A stretch of 45,670 nt of DNA from Candidatus Epulonipiscium sp. (GTDB lineage: Bacteria > Bacillota_A > Clostridia > Lachnospirales > Cellulosilyticaceae): contig DUUM01000029.1 of the NCBI GenBank assembly GCA_012841565.1, forward strand, positions 1-45,670, written 5' to 3'. The notes below the pieces were generated by a model. The model saw only the letters and a list, made by a program, of their open reading frames with translations, had not been told where the DNA came from and ran no database searches. Position numbers and translations under genes: made by a program. Each line of letters opens with the position of its first letter. Within the stretch, counting starts at the first letter, position 1. Positions 9,236 through 19,266 of the stretch are shown piece by piece.

Positions 9236-11767
9236 ATGGATCAAAAATTTAATGTAACAGGTATGAGCTGTGCATCTTGCTCAGCCAATGTTGAAAAAAT
9301 AGTTGGGAAACTGCCAGGTGTTCAATCAGCCAATGTCAATTTACTCTCCAATAGTATGACGGCAGAGTATGATGATAGCATTATGGATAATGCAACCATC
9401 ATTAAAGCCATTAAGGATGCGGGGTATGATGCATCGGTAGTTATCAAACCGCCTAAGCCTATAGCCCAAGTAGCAGGGAAAAACCAAAAATTTAATGTAA
9501 CAGGCATGACCTGTTCATCTTGCTCAGCTAACGTTGAAAAAACGGTCAACAAACTACCAGGCGTTAAACTAGCCAGTGTTAATTTGCTTTCAAATAGTAT
9601 GACTGTAGACTACGATAAGGCTATTATGGATAATGCAACCATCATTAAAGCAATTGAAGATGCTGGCTACCAAGCATCGGCAGTTACAAGTGGCCCAAAG
9701 ACGAGTAGTAAAGTAGAAGATAAATCCAATCCAGTAGAAGATGAAATAAAAGATATGAAAAAAAGAGTCATCATATCATTTGTATTTTTAATTCCCCTCA
9801 TGTATGTATCCATGGGACACATGATAGGCCTTCCGTTTCTAGGTGGGTTAACGGGACCTCAAAATGCAATTAGTTTTGCATTTACCCAGCTACTCTTAAC
9901 ATTACCTGTGGTCTATGTAAACCGTACTTATTATAAAGTTGGGTTTAAAACATTATTTCACGGAACACCCAATATGGACTCTCTGATAGCACTTGGATCA
10001 GGAGCAGCTTTAGCATACGGGATATTTGCTATTTATAGAATTGGATATGGCCTAGGGCACAATGATTTAGCCATTGCCCATCAATATATGGGGGATTTGT
10101 ATTTTGAAGCAGCAGCCATGATTTTAGCTTTAATTACCCTTGGTAAACTGTTAGAAACAAGAGCAAAAGGAAAAACGTCAGAAGCTATTTCTAAACTTAT
10201 GGACTTAGCACCCAAAACGGCTTCAGTGATTAGAAATGGTGAAGAAATAGAAATATCTATTGACGAAGTAGAAATAGATGAAATTATTATTGTAAGGCCA
10301 GGACAAAGCGTCCCAGTGGATGGAATTATTATTGAAGGAAATTCATCCATTGATCAATCTGCTTTAACAGGAGAGAGTATTCCGGTTGAAAAACACGTGG
10401 GAGACAAAGTTATTTCAGCAACGATTAATAAAACTGGATTCTTTAAATTTAAAGCCCAAAAAGTTGGAGACGACACAACCCTAGCTCAGATTATTCAGCT
10501 GGTAGAAGATGCAAGTTCATCTAAAGCACCCATTGCAAAAATGGCCGATAAAATTAGTGCTATTTTTGTACCAATAGCCTTGCTTATAGCAGTAACGGCA
10601 ACAATTGTATGGTTACTCATGGGTCAGCCTTTTGAATTTGCAATGTCAATAGGGATTGCAGTACTTGTCATCGCTTGCCCGTGTGCTTTAGGCCTTGCAA
10701 CACCAGTGGCGATTATGGTTGGAACAGGCAGAGGTGCCTCTAATGGTATATTAATTAAATCAGCCGAGGCTTTAGAAAGTCTTCATACCATTAGCACAAT
10801 TGTACTGGATAAAACAGGTACCATTACAGAAGGTAAACCAGTTGTAACCGATATTATTACATCCAGTACAATAAGTGAAAAAGATCTACTTGGCATTGCG
10901 GCAGCGATTGAAGGGCCATCAGAGCATCCATTAGCAGAAGCTATTGTAGCAAAAGCAAAACAAGGCGGTTTATCCTTTAAAGATGCAGAGAACTTTGATG
11001 CAATCCCAGGAAGAGGGATTGTGGCCATTGTAAATAATAAAGAATATATTGCAGGGAATTTAGCCCTAATGAAAGAAAAAAATATAGACGTAGGTTCTTT
11101 CCAAGGCACTTCAGATGGCTTTGCCGATGAAGGTAAAACCCCACTATACTTTGCAGATACAGAAAATCTCCTAGGAATTATTGCAGTAGCCGACGTGGTT
11201 AAACCAACAAGTCGCCAAGCAATTGATGAATTTAAAGCCATGGGGATTGATGTAGTCATGCTTACAGGAGATAACAAAAAAACTGCAGAAGCCATTAGAA
11301 AACAATTGCATATTGATCGGGTTGTGGCAGAAGTACTACCACAAGATAAAGAAGAGGAAATAAGAAGAATACAAGATAGCGGGAAAAAAGTAGCAATGAT
11401 TGGGGATGGCATCAACGACGCCCCAGCCCTAGCAAGAGCAGACGTTGGAATTGCCATTGGTGCAGGAACAGACATTGCTATAGAATCGGCCGATATCGTC
11501 TTGATGAAAAGTGACCTCCTAGATGCCGTAACAGCGATTCAACTGAGCCACGCCACCATTCGGAATATTAAACAAAACCTATTCTGGGCATTCTTTTACA
11601 ACAGCTTAGGCATACCACTAGCAGCAGGCGTGTTTTACCTAGCCCTAGGATGGAAGCTTAACCCAATGTTTGGGGCAGCAGCCATGAGCTTAAGCTCAGT
11701 ATTCGTCGTAACGAACGCATTAAGATTAAAGCTATTCAAACCTAAATACGTAACACAAAACAAATAA
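9236..11767 (+). CDS. copA: Copper-exporting P1B-type ATPase CopA
   Basis: This 843-residue protein exports Cu(I) across the membrane using ATP. Two N-terminal HMA metal-binding domains are present, GMSCASC (9-15) and GMTCSSC (90-96). Then come the actuator TGES, the transmembrane CPC (ACPCALG), the phosphorylated DKTGT, SEHPLA of the nucleotide domain and GDGIND. The two HMA domains are very alike (shared [36 protein letters not shown]), which points to a recent tandem duplication. The ATG follows AAGAGGTGACAAT. CsoR is encoded 69 bp downstream; no copZ gene is present. Confidence 0.97.
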   Translation: MDQKFNVTGMSCASCSANVEKIVGKLPGVQSANVNLLSNSMTAEYDDSIMDNATIIKAIKDAGYDASVVIKPPKPIAQVAGKNQKFNVTGMTCSSCSANVEKTVNKLPGVKLASVNLLSNSMTVDYDKAIMDNATIIKAIEDAGYQASAVTSGPKTSSKVEDKSNPVEDEIKDMKKRVIISFVFLIPLMYVSMGHMIGLPFLGGLTGPQNAISFAFTQLLLTLPVVYVNRTYYKVGFKTLFHGTPNMDSLIALGSGAALAYGIFAIYRIGYGLGHNDLAIAHQYMGDLYFEAAAMILALITLGKLLETRAKGKTSEAISKLMDLAPKTASVIRNGEEIEISIDEVEIDEIIIVRPGQSVPVDGIIIEGNSSIDQSALTGESIPVEKHVGDKVISATINKTGFFKFKAQKVGDDTTLAQIIQLVEDASSSKAPIAKMADKISAIFVPIALLIAVTATIVWLLMGQPFEFAMSIGIAVLVIACPCALGLATPVAIMVGTGRGASNGILIKSAEALESLHTISTIVLDKTGTITEGKPVVTDIITSSTISEKDLLGIAAAIEGPSEHPLAEAIVAKAKQGGLSFKDAENFDAIPGRGIVAIVNNKEYIAGNLALMKEKNIDVGSFQGTSDGFADEGKTPLYFADTENLLGIIAVADVVKPTSRQAIDEFKAMGIDVVMLTGDNKKTAEAIRKQLHIDRVVAEVLPQDKEEEIRRIQDSGKKVAMIGDGINDAPALARADVGIAIGAGTDIAIESADIVLMKSDLLDAVTAIQLSHATIRNIKQNLFWAFFYNSLGIPLAAGVFYLALGWKLNPMFGAAAMSLSSVFVVTNALRLKLFKPKYVTQNK

Positions 11768-11836
11768 TAAGTATAAAGCACGCAATGAAAGAATCAAGAT
11801 ACAATCAAAACATAGTGAAAGAGGGGGATCCTAACA

Positions 11837-12100
11837 ATGCAAGCAGACAAAGCAAAAGCTACCCGTCTTTTAAAGACAGCCAGAGGCCAAATCGATGGCA
11901 TTTTAAAAATGATAGAAGATGACCGCTACTGTATCGATATCTCAAATCAATTAATGGCAACACAAGCTATCTTACGAAATGTAAACAAAGAAATACTTCA
12001 CGCCCACCTAGGCAGCTGCGTTGCAGACGCCTTCGGCACCCAAGAACAACGCCAGAAAATTGAAGAAATCATGCTAGTCATCGACAAACTAACCAAATAA
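11837..12100 (+). CDS. csoR: Copper-sensing repressor CsoR
   Basis: This 87-residue all-helical protein is of the CsoR/RcnR (DUF156) family. The Cu(I) ligands C32, H57 and C61 are visible in RYCIDI and HAHLGSC. The N-terminal basic patch (KAKATRLLKTARGQIDGI) binds DNA. In the apo form it should repress the dyad at 9169-9188; copper binding releases it. The ATG follows GAGGGGGATCCTAACA. The gene lies after copA in the same direction and so is probably autoregulated through the copA promoter. Confidence 0.93.
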   Translation: MQADKAKATRLLKTARGQIDGILKMIEDDRYCIDISNQLMATQAILRNVNKEILHAHLGSCVADAFGTQEQRQKIEEIMLVIDKLTK

Positions 12101-12192
12101 TAGGGATGCGCCATCCGCCAGATGTATTGCCCCCTCGCACTCCTTATGATATAATTGTATGAAAGACCATAAGGATGAAGGGATGATAGAAA

Positions 12193-12693
12193 ATGGATGT
12201 TTTTAAAGAGCAGCTAATAGCAGTAAAGAAAAACAAAAAAACAACGTTGAAGAAAACAGGCCTAATTGCTGTAGGAATAGTAGTAGCAGTAGTTGCCATG
12301 TTATTTGGAGGTTCATTTATTGGACCTGTAGTAGTAGTAGCTTTGTTTTTTGGGGGAAATTACCTACTAGGCAGTATGAATCTGGAATATGAATATATAT
12401 TGACCAATAATGAACTAGATGTGGATAAGATTATGAATAAGGAAAGAAGAAAAAGATACTTTACAATAGATTTAAAAGAGATAAATATTATGGCTCATAT
12501 AGATGATGCAGTACGTAAGCCAGAAGTTGATCGTGCCCAAAAGACAATTGATGTAAGCAGCGGCGAAAAAGGTCCTAATACTTATGCAATTGTATTTTCT
12601 CATAAAAATGAGTTGACCAAAGTCATTATAGAACCTAATGAGGATATGAAAAAAGTGATTTTTAGACAAGCACCCTCTAAAGTTTTTTTATAA
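12193..12693 (+). CDS. DUF6106 family membrane protein
   Basis: This 166-residue protein has a basic N-terminus (KKNKKTTLKKTG), two adjacent transmembrane segments (about 22-40 and 44-60) and a soluble, strand-rich C-terminal domain with YEYILTNNELDVDKIMNKERRKRYFTIDL. This layout matches DUF6106, known from Clostridia and without a known function. The ATG lies 9 bp after AAGGGATGATAGAA. It stands alone and ends at a clear terminator. Confidence 0.72.
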   Translation: MDVFKEQLIAVKKNKKTTLKKTGLIAVGIVVAVVAMLFGGSFIGPVVVVALFFGGNYLLGSMNLEYEYILTNNELDVDKIMNKERRKRYFTIDLKEINIMAHIDDAVRKPEVDRAQKTIDVSSGEKGPNTYAIVFSHKNELTKVIIEPNEDMKKVIFRQAPSKVFL

Positions 12694-12707
12694 AATAATT
12701 ACTTGAT

Positions 12708-12748
12708 AACCCCGATGACCTTTTAGTTAAAGGCAGTCGGGGTTTTTA
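12708..12748 (+). terminator. Terminator after the DUF6106 gene
   Basis: AACCCCGA (12708-12715) pairs with TCGGGGTT (12737-12744), with inner pairing CCTTT/AAAGG, followed by T residues. Confidence 0.88.
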
Positions 12749-12848
12749 TGAGCCCACAATAGCTTGATTTTTTATATTATAATCGCCATTTTCCCTAGGC
12801 TCTAAGAAGATAATGGTGGGACGAATAAAGATTCTACAGTTACAAATA

Positions 12849-12877
12849 TTGTCATTAGCCGATTATTATGATAAAAT
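12849..12877 (+). promoter_or_regulatory. Promoter of the citrate synthase gene
   Basis: TTGTCA (12849-12854) and TAAAAT (12872-12877) are 17 bp apart, ending 38 bp before the ATG at 12916. Confidence 0.7.
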
Positions 12878-12915
12878 GGGGGATATATGATTTTACACAC
12901 TCAAAGGAGGTCTTT

Positions 12916-14280
12916 ATGGATAAGAATCCGTTTTCAATTATTACACCGGAAATATTGGCTTTAACAGAATTATCAGTACAACACAGCTCGATTGACCCTG
13001 CACTGTATGCTAAATATGATGTAAAACGTGGATTGCGTGATATTAGTGGTAAGGGTGTTTTAGCAGGACTCACAGAACTTGCAGAAGTTCGTTCACACTA
13101 TATTATGGATAATGAGTATGTTCCTTGTGAAGGAAAGTTATTCTACCGCGGGATTGATGTGGAGAGCATCGTAGAAGGCTTTATGAGTGAAGATCGGTTT
13201 GGATTTGAAGAAGTTACTTATTTATTGTTATACGGCACACTTCCAACTGAAACAGAAGAGCAAGATTTCAAAAACATATTAGGTGGCTATCGTTCATTGC
13301 CAACATCTTTTGTTCGAGATATTATTATGAAAGCACCAAGCTCAGATATGATGAATACCTTAGCAAGAAGTGTTTTAACATTATATTCCTATGATGATAG
13401 GGCAGATGATATTTCTTTGCCTAACGTTATGAGACAATCATTACAACTTATTTCACTATTTCCAATGCTATCTGTTTATGGCTACCAAGCCTATCGTCAT
13501 TATCATGATGGACAGAACCTGGTCATTAACACACCAGATCCATCATTATCAACAGCGGAGTTAATCCTACATCTCCTAAGACCAGATAGTCAGTATACAG
13601 CCTTCGAAGCTAAAATCTTGGATTTAGCTTTAGTCCTTCACGCAGAACACGGCGGCGGTAATAACTCAAGTTTTACCACCCACGTTGTTAGTTCAAGTGG
13701 GACAGATACTTATTCTTCAGTAGCTGCATCTTTAGGCTCCCTAAAAGGACCCAAGCATGGTGGGGCGAACATTAAAGTTATACAGATGTTTGAAGATATG
13801 AAAGAAAAGCTTAAAGACTGGGAAGATGAAGACGAGATTAAACAGTACCTAAGAGACCTACTAAATAAAAAAGCCTTTGATAATGCAGGGCTAATCTATG
13901 GCATGGGCCATGCGGTTTATTCTTTATCAGATCCAAGGGCAACAGTATTCAAGGGATTTGTTGAAAGACTTTCAAAAGAAAAAGGAAAAGGTGAAGAGTA
14001 TAAGCTATATAATCTAGTAGAAACCCTTGCACCAGCCATTATAGGGGAAGAGAGAAACATATATAAAGGCGTCAGCGCAAACGTAGATTTTTATAGTGGA
14101 TTTGTGTATAACATGCTAGAGATTCCTATGGAGCTTTATACACCAATATTTGCCATAGCCCGTATTGCAGGGTGGAGTGCTCACCGTATGGAAGAATTAA
14201 TTAACTCGAGTAAAATAATCAGACCTGCTTATAAAAATGTTTCGAAGCGTCAAGAATATACATCACTTAAAAGCAGATAA
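12916..14280 (+). CDS. Citrate synthase (citrate/2-methylcitrate synthase family)
   Basis: The 454-residue protein condenses acetyl-CoA or propionyl-CoA with oxaloacetate. Active-site regions are visible: LHAEHGGGNNSSFTTHVVSS (first catalytic His region), GPKHGGAN (second His region) and the region IYGMGHAVYSLSDPRA (substrate-binding His and Arg). The late aspartate lies in ANVDFYSGFVY. ATG 12916 has an AAAGGAGG site five bases upstream, so an earlier in-frame ATG (12868) was rejected. The protein cannot be assigned to citrate or methylcitrate by sight; no prp genes are nearby, which favours citrate. Confidence 0.9.
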   Translation: MDKNPFSIITPEILALTELSVQHSSIDPALYAKYDVKRGLRDISGKGVLAGLTELAEVRSHYIMDNEYVPCEGKLFYRGIDVESIVEGFMSEDRFGFEEVTYLLLYGTLPTETEEQDFKNILGGYRSLPTSFVRDIIMKAPSSDMMNTLARSVLTLYSYDDRADDISLPNVMRQSLQLISLFPMLSVYGYQAYRHYHDGQNLVINTPDPSLSTAELILHLLRPDSQYTAFEAKILDLALVLHAEHGGGNNSSFTTHVVSSSGTDTYSSVAASLGSLKGPKHGGANIKVIQMFEDMKEKLKDWEDEDEIKQYLRDLLNKKAFDNAGLIYGMGHAVYSLSDPRATVFKGFVERLSKEKGKGEEYKLYNLVETLAPAIIGEERNIYKGVSANVDFYSGFVYNMLEIPMELYTPIFAIARIAGWSAHRMEELINSSKIIRPAYKNVSKRQEYTSLKSR

Positions 14281-14306
14281 ATTATAATTATTTAAAGAGG
14301 GATGAT

Positions 14307-15638
14307 ATGAATAAAATAACACAACTAAAATATGTTCATTGGGTAATCTACATTATTAATGTCGTTATTATAACTTTTTTATCCCTTAGTATATATAAGA
14401 CTTCCTATCAGATTTGTGAAGATTTCCAGGCCAGAATGTTTTTGGAAGAGGCCAAATACCTACCACTAATACCATCTAAAATGCTTATGTACACGGTTTA
14501 TTTAATGGTGTGCATAGGCATATCTAATATAATCCTACACTATATACATAGAAAAAATAAATGGGCCCCCCTGTTATTATTAAGTGCTAATATTATCCAG
14601 TGTATTTATATTACCCATTATATAAATTATAGTTACAAAGGTTTGTTTTTATTTCTCATTGCTAGTATTTTCCTGTATATTCAGTGGATGCCAGGAAGGT
14701 TTGTTTTGCTTGGGGTAACCCTTGTGAGTTTTATTATATTAGATTACGACTTACTTTCTGTAAGGGTTAATTTAATATCTTTTCAAAACTATGCTAATTA
14801 TCATTCTGAACATATTAGGATGTACTTATACGGCTTAAAAACTATACTTATGTCCCTTAATGATATTTTCTTTTTTCTTTTTTTCTTCTTGTTATTGCAG
14901 TCAAAAATTAGAGAAAATAAACAATATATATGGTTAAATGATAAGCTAAAAGACAAGGCAATTGAACTTGAGTTTGCCAATGAAAAATTAGAAAGCTACG
15001 CTAAGGAATCTATACAAGTAGCTAAGATGAAAGAGCGGAACCGATTAGCCAGAGAAATACATGATATTTTAGGACATTCTTTAACTAGTATTGCAACAGG
15101 CCTAGAGGCTTGTATACAATTATTAGACATTAACGTTGAAGGAGCTAAGGGGCAAATTTTGAAAATTCAAGAGATTGCTAAGAAAGGTTTAAACGATGTT
15201 AGGAGATCGGTAAAAGAACTTAAAATAGATACCATTGAAAAATATGCTTTAATTCCTGCCATAGAAAAACTGATTGAAGAAATGAATACATTTTCAAAGA
15301 CTTGTGTTAAGCTTACCATAGAGGGAGAGGTTTTGAAGTTAAATGATGATGAGGAGCAAACTGTTTACCGGACTGTTCAAGAGAGCCTGACTAATGCCAT
15401 GCGACATGGAAAGGCTCAACATGTCGCTGTAAATATTGTATTTGGTTATTATAAAGTGAATATTACAGTTCAAGATGATGGTCAGGGATGTGGAGATATT
15501 AGTAAAGGATTTGGATTAACACACATAGGAGAAAGAGTAGAAATGCTTGGGGGAACAGTAGAATTTATAAGTGCAGTAGGTAAAGGATTTACAACCAAGT
15601 TGACTATTCCGATACGATGGGGGAGTGCATATGATTAA
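14307..15638 (+). CDS. NarL-type sensor histidine kinase
   Basis: The 443-residue protein has an N-terminal membrane domain with about six helices (residues 10-200), a short coiled coil (about 205-235) and a HisKA_3 dimerisation domain with RLAREIHDILGHSLTS (phospho-accepting His at about 252). The C-terminal HATPase domain has TVQESLTNAMRHGKAQHV (N box) and DDGQGCGDISKGFGLTHIGERV (G boxes). It passes phosphate to the response regulator whose start lies inside its last codons. It has no obvious extracellular ligand domain, so the co-encoded binding protein could provide the signal (inference). The ATG follows AAAGAGGGATGAT. Confidence 0.93.
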   Translation: MNKITQLKYVHWVIYIINVVIITFLSLSIYKTSYQICEDFQARMFLEEAKYLPLIPSKMLMYTVYLMVCIGISNIILHYIHRKNKWAPLLLLSANIIQCIYITHYINYSYKGLFLFLIASIFLYIQWMPGRFVLLGVTLVSFIILDYDLLSVRVNLISFQNYANYHSEHIRMYLYGLKTILMSLNDIFFFLFFFLLLQSKIRENKQYIWLNDKLKDKAIELEFANEKLESYAKESIQVAKMKERNRLAREIHDILGHSLTSIATGLEACIQLLDINVEGAKGQILKIQEIAKKGLNDVRRSVKELKIDTIEKYALIPAIEKLIEEMNTFSKTCVKLTIEGEVLKLNDDEEQTVYRTVQESLTNAMRHGKAQHVAVNIVFGYYKVNITVQDDGQGCGDISKGFGLTHIGERVEMLGGTVEFISAVGKGFTTKLTIPIRWGSAYD

Positions 15639-16314
15639 GGTACTAGTTGTAGATGATCAAGAATTAATTAGAGAAAGCTTAGTTCTGATACTAAGTCATC
15701 AAGATGGTATTGAAGTTGTTGGACAGGCCAAATCTGGGGTAGAGGCTGTTAGGATTGCAAGGGAATTAAGACCAGACGTGATTCTTATGGATATTCGTAT
15801 GCCAGAAATGGATGGCATACAATGCACGGGGATTATCAAGCAGAATATACCAAATACCAAAGTGATTGTATTAACCACTTTTGATGATGAAGAGTATATT
15901 TATGAGTCGCTTAAAAATGGTGCTGATGGATTTTTACTAAAAGGCATCACGACTCAAGAATTAATTAGAGCAATCAATATAATTGATAACGGTGGTGCTT
16001 TTATTGAACCTAAGATTGCCCATAAAGTTTTACATCTTTTTAAAAAATTAGCACAAAATAATTTTACAAATAATATGGACGATGAAGAAATCGAAGGATT
16101 ATCAAATAATGAACTTAGAATTATACAATTAATTGGAAGAGGGCTATCCAATAAAGAAATAACCAAGGTTATGAGTTTTAGTGAGGGAACGATACGAAAT
16201 TATATTAGCACCATATTAAAGAAGTTAGACCTAAGAGATCGGACACAAATTGCTATTTTTGCCATTCAATCGAGTATTATGTTAAAGGAGTTCCCAAATG
16301 AGCACCAAAGCTAG
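15631..16314 (+). CDS. NarL/LuxR-family response regulator
   Basis: This 227-residue protein has a receiver domain with MIKVLVVDDQE, the phosphorylated D54 in ILMDIRMPEMDG, TT of VIVLTTFDDEE and the conserved K in GFLLKG. A C-terminal LuxR HTH follows (LSNNELRIIQLIGRGLSNKEITKVMSFSEGTIRNYISTILKKL). ATG 15631 has GGGGGAG at six bases; GTG 15625 in the same frame is less likely. The start overlaps the kinase stop and the end overlaps the binding-protein start, so translation is coupled. The likely target is the repeat-bearing importer promoter downstream. Confidence 0.95.
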   Translation: MIKVLVVDDQELIRESLVLILSHQDGIEVVGQAKSGVEAVRIARELRPDVILMDIRMPEMDGIQCTGIIKQNIPNTKVIVLTTFDDEEYIYESLKNGADGFLLKGITTQELIRAINIIDNGGAFIEPKIAHKVLHLFKKLAQNNFTNNMDDEEIEGLSNNELRIIQLIGRGLSNKEITKVMSFSEGTIRNYISTILKKLDLRDRTQIAIFAIQSSIMLKEFPNEHQS

Positions 16315-17593
16315 GGGAATTGGAATTATTCTATTGTGCGTACTTGTCTTAGGGGTGTTCCAGTATAACCATCATATGAAACACCAAATGGTTGAAATCA
16401 GCTTAGGCATATATTCACGTAACAAATGGAAAATTCCCCACTTAGATAGTTACCGAGTTTATGATGAGGTGATTAGGGACTTTGAGGCTAAGAACCCTAA
16501 TGTTCGTGTGACGTATCGAAGCGGGACTTTGATGGATGACTATTCTGAGTGGCTTGCTAAAACAATTATGTATGGTGAGGAACCAGATGTTTTTATTATA
16601 TTAGACGAAGATTTTAATACATACGCCTCTATAGGGTTATTCCAAGACTTAACAAAATATATCGAGAAAGATAAGAGTTTTGATTTAAATCATTTTTATA
16701 AAAAGGCATTGGATAATGGCCGATATGGTACAAAGCAGTATGGGATTCCTTTTGGAATAGCACCAACTTTTATGATTGTCAACACAACATTATTGGATAA
16801 GGAAGGAATTACATTAGACAAGGATCATTGGACATGGGATGACTTTTATAATATTTGTAAAAAGGTAACGAAGGATACGAATAAGAATGGACAGATTGAT
16901 CAATTTGGCGTATTCGGCTATGAATGGGAACATGCTTTTTATACAAATGACAAGGCCCTTTTTACAGACGATGGTCTTAACATTGCCTTTGAGGATGAAA
17001 AGTTATATGAAACGATTAATTTTATGAAAAAGATGCATCAACTTAATAAAACGAGTACCCCTAGGGACCAAGATTTTGATAAAGGGCAGGTAGCATTTAA
17101 AATGTTCTCTTTACCGGAATACAGAGGATATACCTCTTCACCTTATCAGTACTTAAAATATACAGACTTTGAATGGGAAAGCATACCCCTTCCAAGTGGC
17201 CCCAGTGGTAAAAGTGTTTCTAAGTTAGATACGATTCAATTGGGAATGAGTAGCCGATCTAAGAATAAAAAAAAGGCATGGGAGTTTATAAAGTTTTTAA
17301 CCTATGATCATGAAAGCCAACAAAGCGTCTGGGATAATACTTATATACTACCTTCTAATCGTAAGATGGTAGAAGAAATCTATGAGACATCTACACAAGA
17401 TGAGGAAAAAAACATATTAGAACCCTATTTTCTAAATAGGATCATAGAAAGTGGGTATATAGACCCAAGATTTAAAAAGTACAGCGATTTTAAAGAGATA
17501 CTAGATAAAAACATATTTTTAATGATTTCAAGAGATGAAAATATTAATCAAGGCATTGCAAAAATTAAAAAAGATATTAAAAAGCAACGATAA
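16298..17593 (+). CDS. Family 1 extracellular solute-binding protein, membrane-anchored
   Basis: This 431-residue protein has an N-terminal hydrophobic helix (residues 7-22) but no lipobox cysteine, so it should stay as a signal-anchored protein. The rest is a family 1 (MalE-like) binding fold: VYDEVIRDFEAKNPNVRVTYRSG, EEPDVFIILDED, YGIPFGIAPTFMIVNTTLLDKEGI and WTWDDFYNICKKVT. MalE-type permeases are absent; the downstream importer has its own RbsB-type protein. The start overlaps the response regulator by 17 bp. I infer a sensory role, presenting a sugar to the kinase, rather than transport. The final codons form part of the terminator stem. Confidence 0.85.
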   Translation: MSTKARGIGIILLCVLVLGVFQYNHHMKHQMVEISLGIYSRNKWKIPHLDSYRVYDEVIRDFEAKNPNVRVTYRSGTLMDDYSEWLAKTIMYGEEPDVFIILDEDFNTYASIGLFQDLTKYIEKDKSFDLNHFYKKALDNGRYGTKQYGIPFGIAPTFMIVNTTLLDKEGITLDKDHWTWDDFYNICKKVTKDTNKNGQIDQFGVFGYEWEHAFYTNDKALFTDDGLNIAFEDEKLYETINFMKKMHQLNKTSTPRDQDFDKGQVAFKMFSLPEYRGYTSSPYQYLKYTDFEWESIPLPSGPSGKSVSKLDTIQLGMSSRSKNKKKAWEFIKFLTYDHESQQSVWDNTYILPSNRKMVEEIYETSTQDEEKNILEPYFLNRIIESGYIDPRFKKYSDFKEILDKNIFLMISRDENINQGIAKIKKDIKKQR

Positions 17594-17628
17594 TTAAACC
17601 TATAAGTTTAGTAATCGTTGCTTTCTTT
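17581..17628 (+). terminator. Terminator of the two-component/binding-protein operon
   Basis: AAAGCAACGAT (17581-17591) pairs with ATCGTTGCTTT (17613-17623), followed by CTTTT. The 5' arm overlaps the last codons of the binding-protein gene. Confidence 0.8.
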
Positions 17629-17643
17629 TGGTGAAGATTAATA

Positions 17644-17715
17644 TAATTAGTGACATTTGTAATCGGTAATTAGTGACATATTACAATGATATATAAAAAT
17701 ATAAAAGGATATAAT
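17644..17715 (+). promoter_or_regulatory. Importer promoter with a 13-bp direct repeat
   Basis: TAATTAGTGACAT occurs at 17644-17656 and again at 17667-17679, 23 bp apart. A TATAAT box lies at 17710-17715, but the -35 position (17687-17692, TGATAT) is poor. The repeats fall at about -78 to -66 and -55 to -43 from the expected start. An inverted pair TTGTAAT/ATTACAA (17657-17663, 17680-17686) is interleaved. The layout suits an activator, most simply the response regulator encoded just upstream (inference). Confidence 0.6.
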
Positions 17716-17760
17716 CAAATTATCATATTAAAGGTGTGAATTAGCGGAAAGGAGAAAGTG

Positions 17761-19266
17761 ATGTCGGAAGTTATTCTAAGAATGAATAATATACATAAAA
17801 GCTTTCCAGGTGTCTATGCCCTTAAGAAAGCAGAATTAGAATTAGTGGCTGGGGAAGCTCATGCATTGCTTGGGGAAAATGGTGCTGGGAAATCTACTTT
17901 AATAAAGGTTCTAGGTGGGATTTACCAACCAGAAGAAGGGGAAATTTGCTTTAAGGGAGAAACGGTTAGTATTAATAATGTATTAGATGCCCAGGCAAGA
18001 GGGATTAGTATCATTCACCAAGAAATATGTTTGGTTGACAATATGACAGTAGCTGAGAATTTTTTCTTAGGCAGGGAAATTAATAAAGATAAAAGCTTAT
18101 TAAAACGGGTTGATGATAAAATGATGTATGAACAAGCCCAAACAATATTAGACCAGTTAGGCTTGGATATTAAGGCAGATCAGATGGTTGCCAGTTTAAG
18201 TATTGCTAAACAACAGATGGTTGAAATTGCAAAGTCATTGCTAAAAGAATCAAGCATTATTGTAATGGATGAGCCAACAGCTTCTTTATCAGAAAAAGAA
18301 GTTGATGTTTTATTCCATATGATTCACAAGCTAAAAGCAAAAGGAATTGCCATTATTTATATTTCTCATAGAATGGAAGAATTATTCCAAGTGTGTGATA
18401 GGGTAACGGTTATGAGAGATGGGGAGTACATCGGAACAAATGTGATTAAAGAAACCACCAAGGATGACCTGATTACCATGATGGTTGGGAGAGAATTAAA
18501 AGATTTATATGTAAAGGAAGATCATCAAATAGGAGAGGCAATCCTAGAAGTGAAGAACCTGTCTAATGATAAGTTGAAAGACATTAATTTTAAGCTAAGA
18601 AAGGGAGAATTATTAGGGGTATCAGGACTGATGGGTGCGGGAAGATCTGAAATAGCAAGAGCTATTTTCGGCATTGATAAGATTGATACAGGTGAGATTT
18701 TCCTAGAAGGAAAACTAGTTCAAATAGAGGGTCCTTTGGAAGCTATGAAAAATGGCATTGCACTCGTACCAGAAAGTAGGAAAACAGAGGGGCTTATTCT
18801 GGCACAAGAAGTTGGCTTTAATATTACATTACCTGTGGTTGATCAATTCAATAAAGGATATATATTAGATGAAAAAAAAGAAAATGATATTATTGAAAGT
18901 TATATTAAAAGTTTAAATATTAAAACACCATCATCTGCTCAAATCGTAGGTAATCTAAGTGGTGGGAATCAACAAAAGATTGTTATTGCTAAATGGTTAG
19001 CGACGAGTCCCAAAGTGCTGATACTAGATGAACCAACAAAAGGCGTAGATGTGGGTGCTAAAGGCGAGATATATGCTATTATGACAGCCTTAACGAAGAA
19101 GGGTGTCTCTATTATTATGATTTCTTCAGAATTACCGGAAATAATTAACATGAGTGATCGAGTGCTAGTCATGCATGAAGGCAAGATTAGTGGGGAATTA
19201 CAAAGGGATGAATTAGATCAACAGAAAATAATGAAACTAGCAACAGGGGGTGCACAACATGCATAA
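17761..19266 (+). CDS. Ribose/galactose-type ABC importer, ATP-binding protein (RbsA/MglA type)
   Basis: This 501-residue protein has two fused ABC domains, as in RbsA and MglA. Domain 1 has GENGAGKST (Walker A), LSIAKQQMVEIAKSL (signature) and VMDEPTASL (Walker B). Domain 2 has the degenerate Walker A GLMGAGRSE typical of the family, LSGGNQQK (signature) and ILDEPTKGVDVGAK. It energises sugar uptake. ATG 17761 lies six bases after AAAGGAG; the GTG three bases earlier is too close. The end overlaps the permease gene. Confidence 0.95.
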   Translation: MSEVILRMNNIHKSFPGVYALKKAELELVAGEAHALLGENGAGKSTLIKVLGGIYQPEEGEICFKGETVSINNVLDAQARGISIIHQEICLVDNMTVAENFFLGREINKDKSLLKRVDDKMMYEQAQTILDQLGLDIKADQMVASLSIAKQQMVEIAKSLLKESSIIVMDEPTASLSEKEVDVLFHMIHKLKAKGIAIIYISHRMEELFQVCDRVTVMRDGEYIGTNVIKETTKDDLITMMVGRELKDLYVKEDHQIGEAILEVKNLSNDKLKDINFKLRKGELLGVSGLMGAGRSEIARAIFGIDKIDTGEIFLEGKLVQIEGPLEAMKNGIALVPESRKTEGLILAQEVGFNITLPVVDQFNKGYILDEKKENDIIESYIKSLNIKTPSSAQIVGNLSGGNQQKIVIAKWLATSPKVLILDEPTKGVDVGAKGEIYAIMTALTKKGVSIIMISSELPEIINMSDRVLVMHEGKISGELQRDELDQQKIMKLATGGAQHA

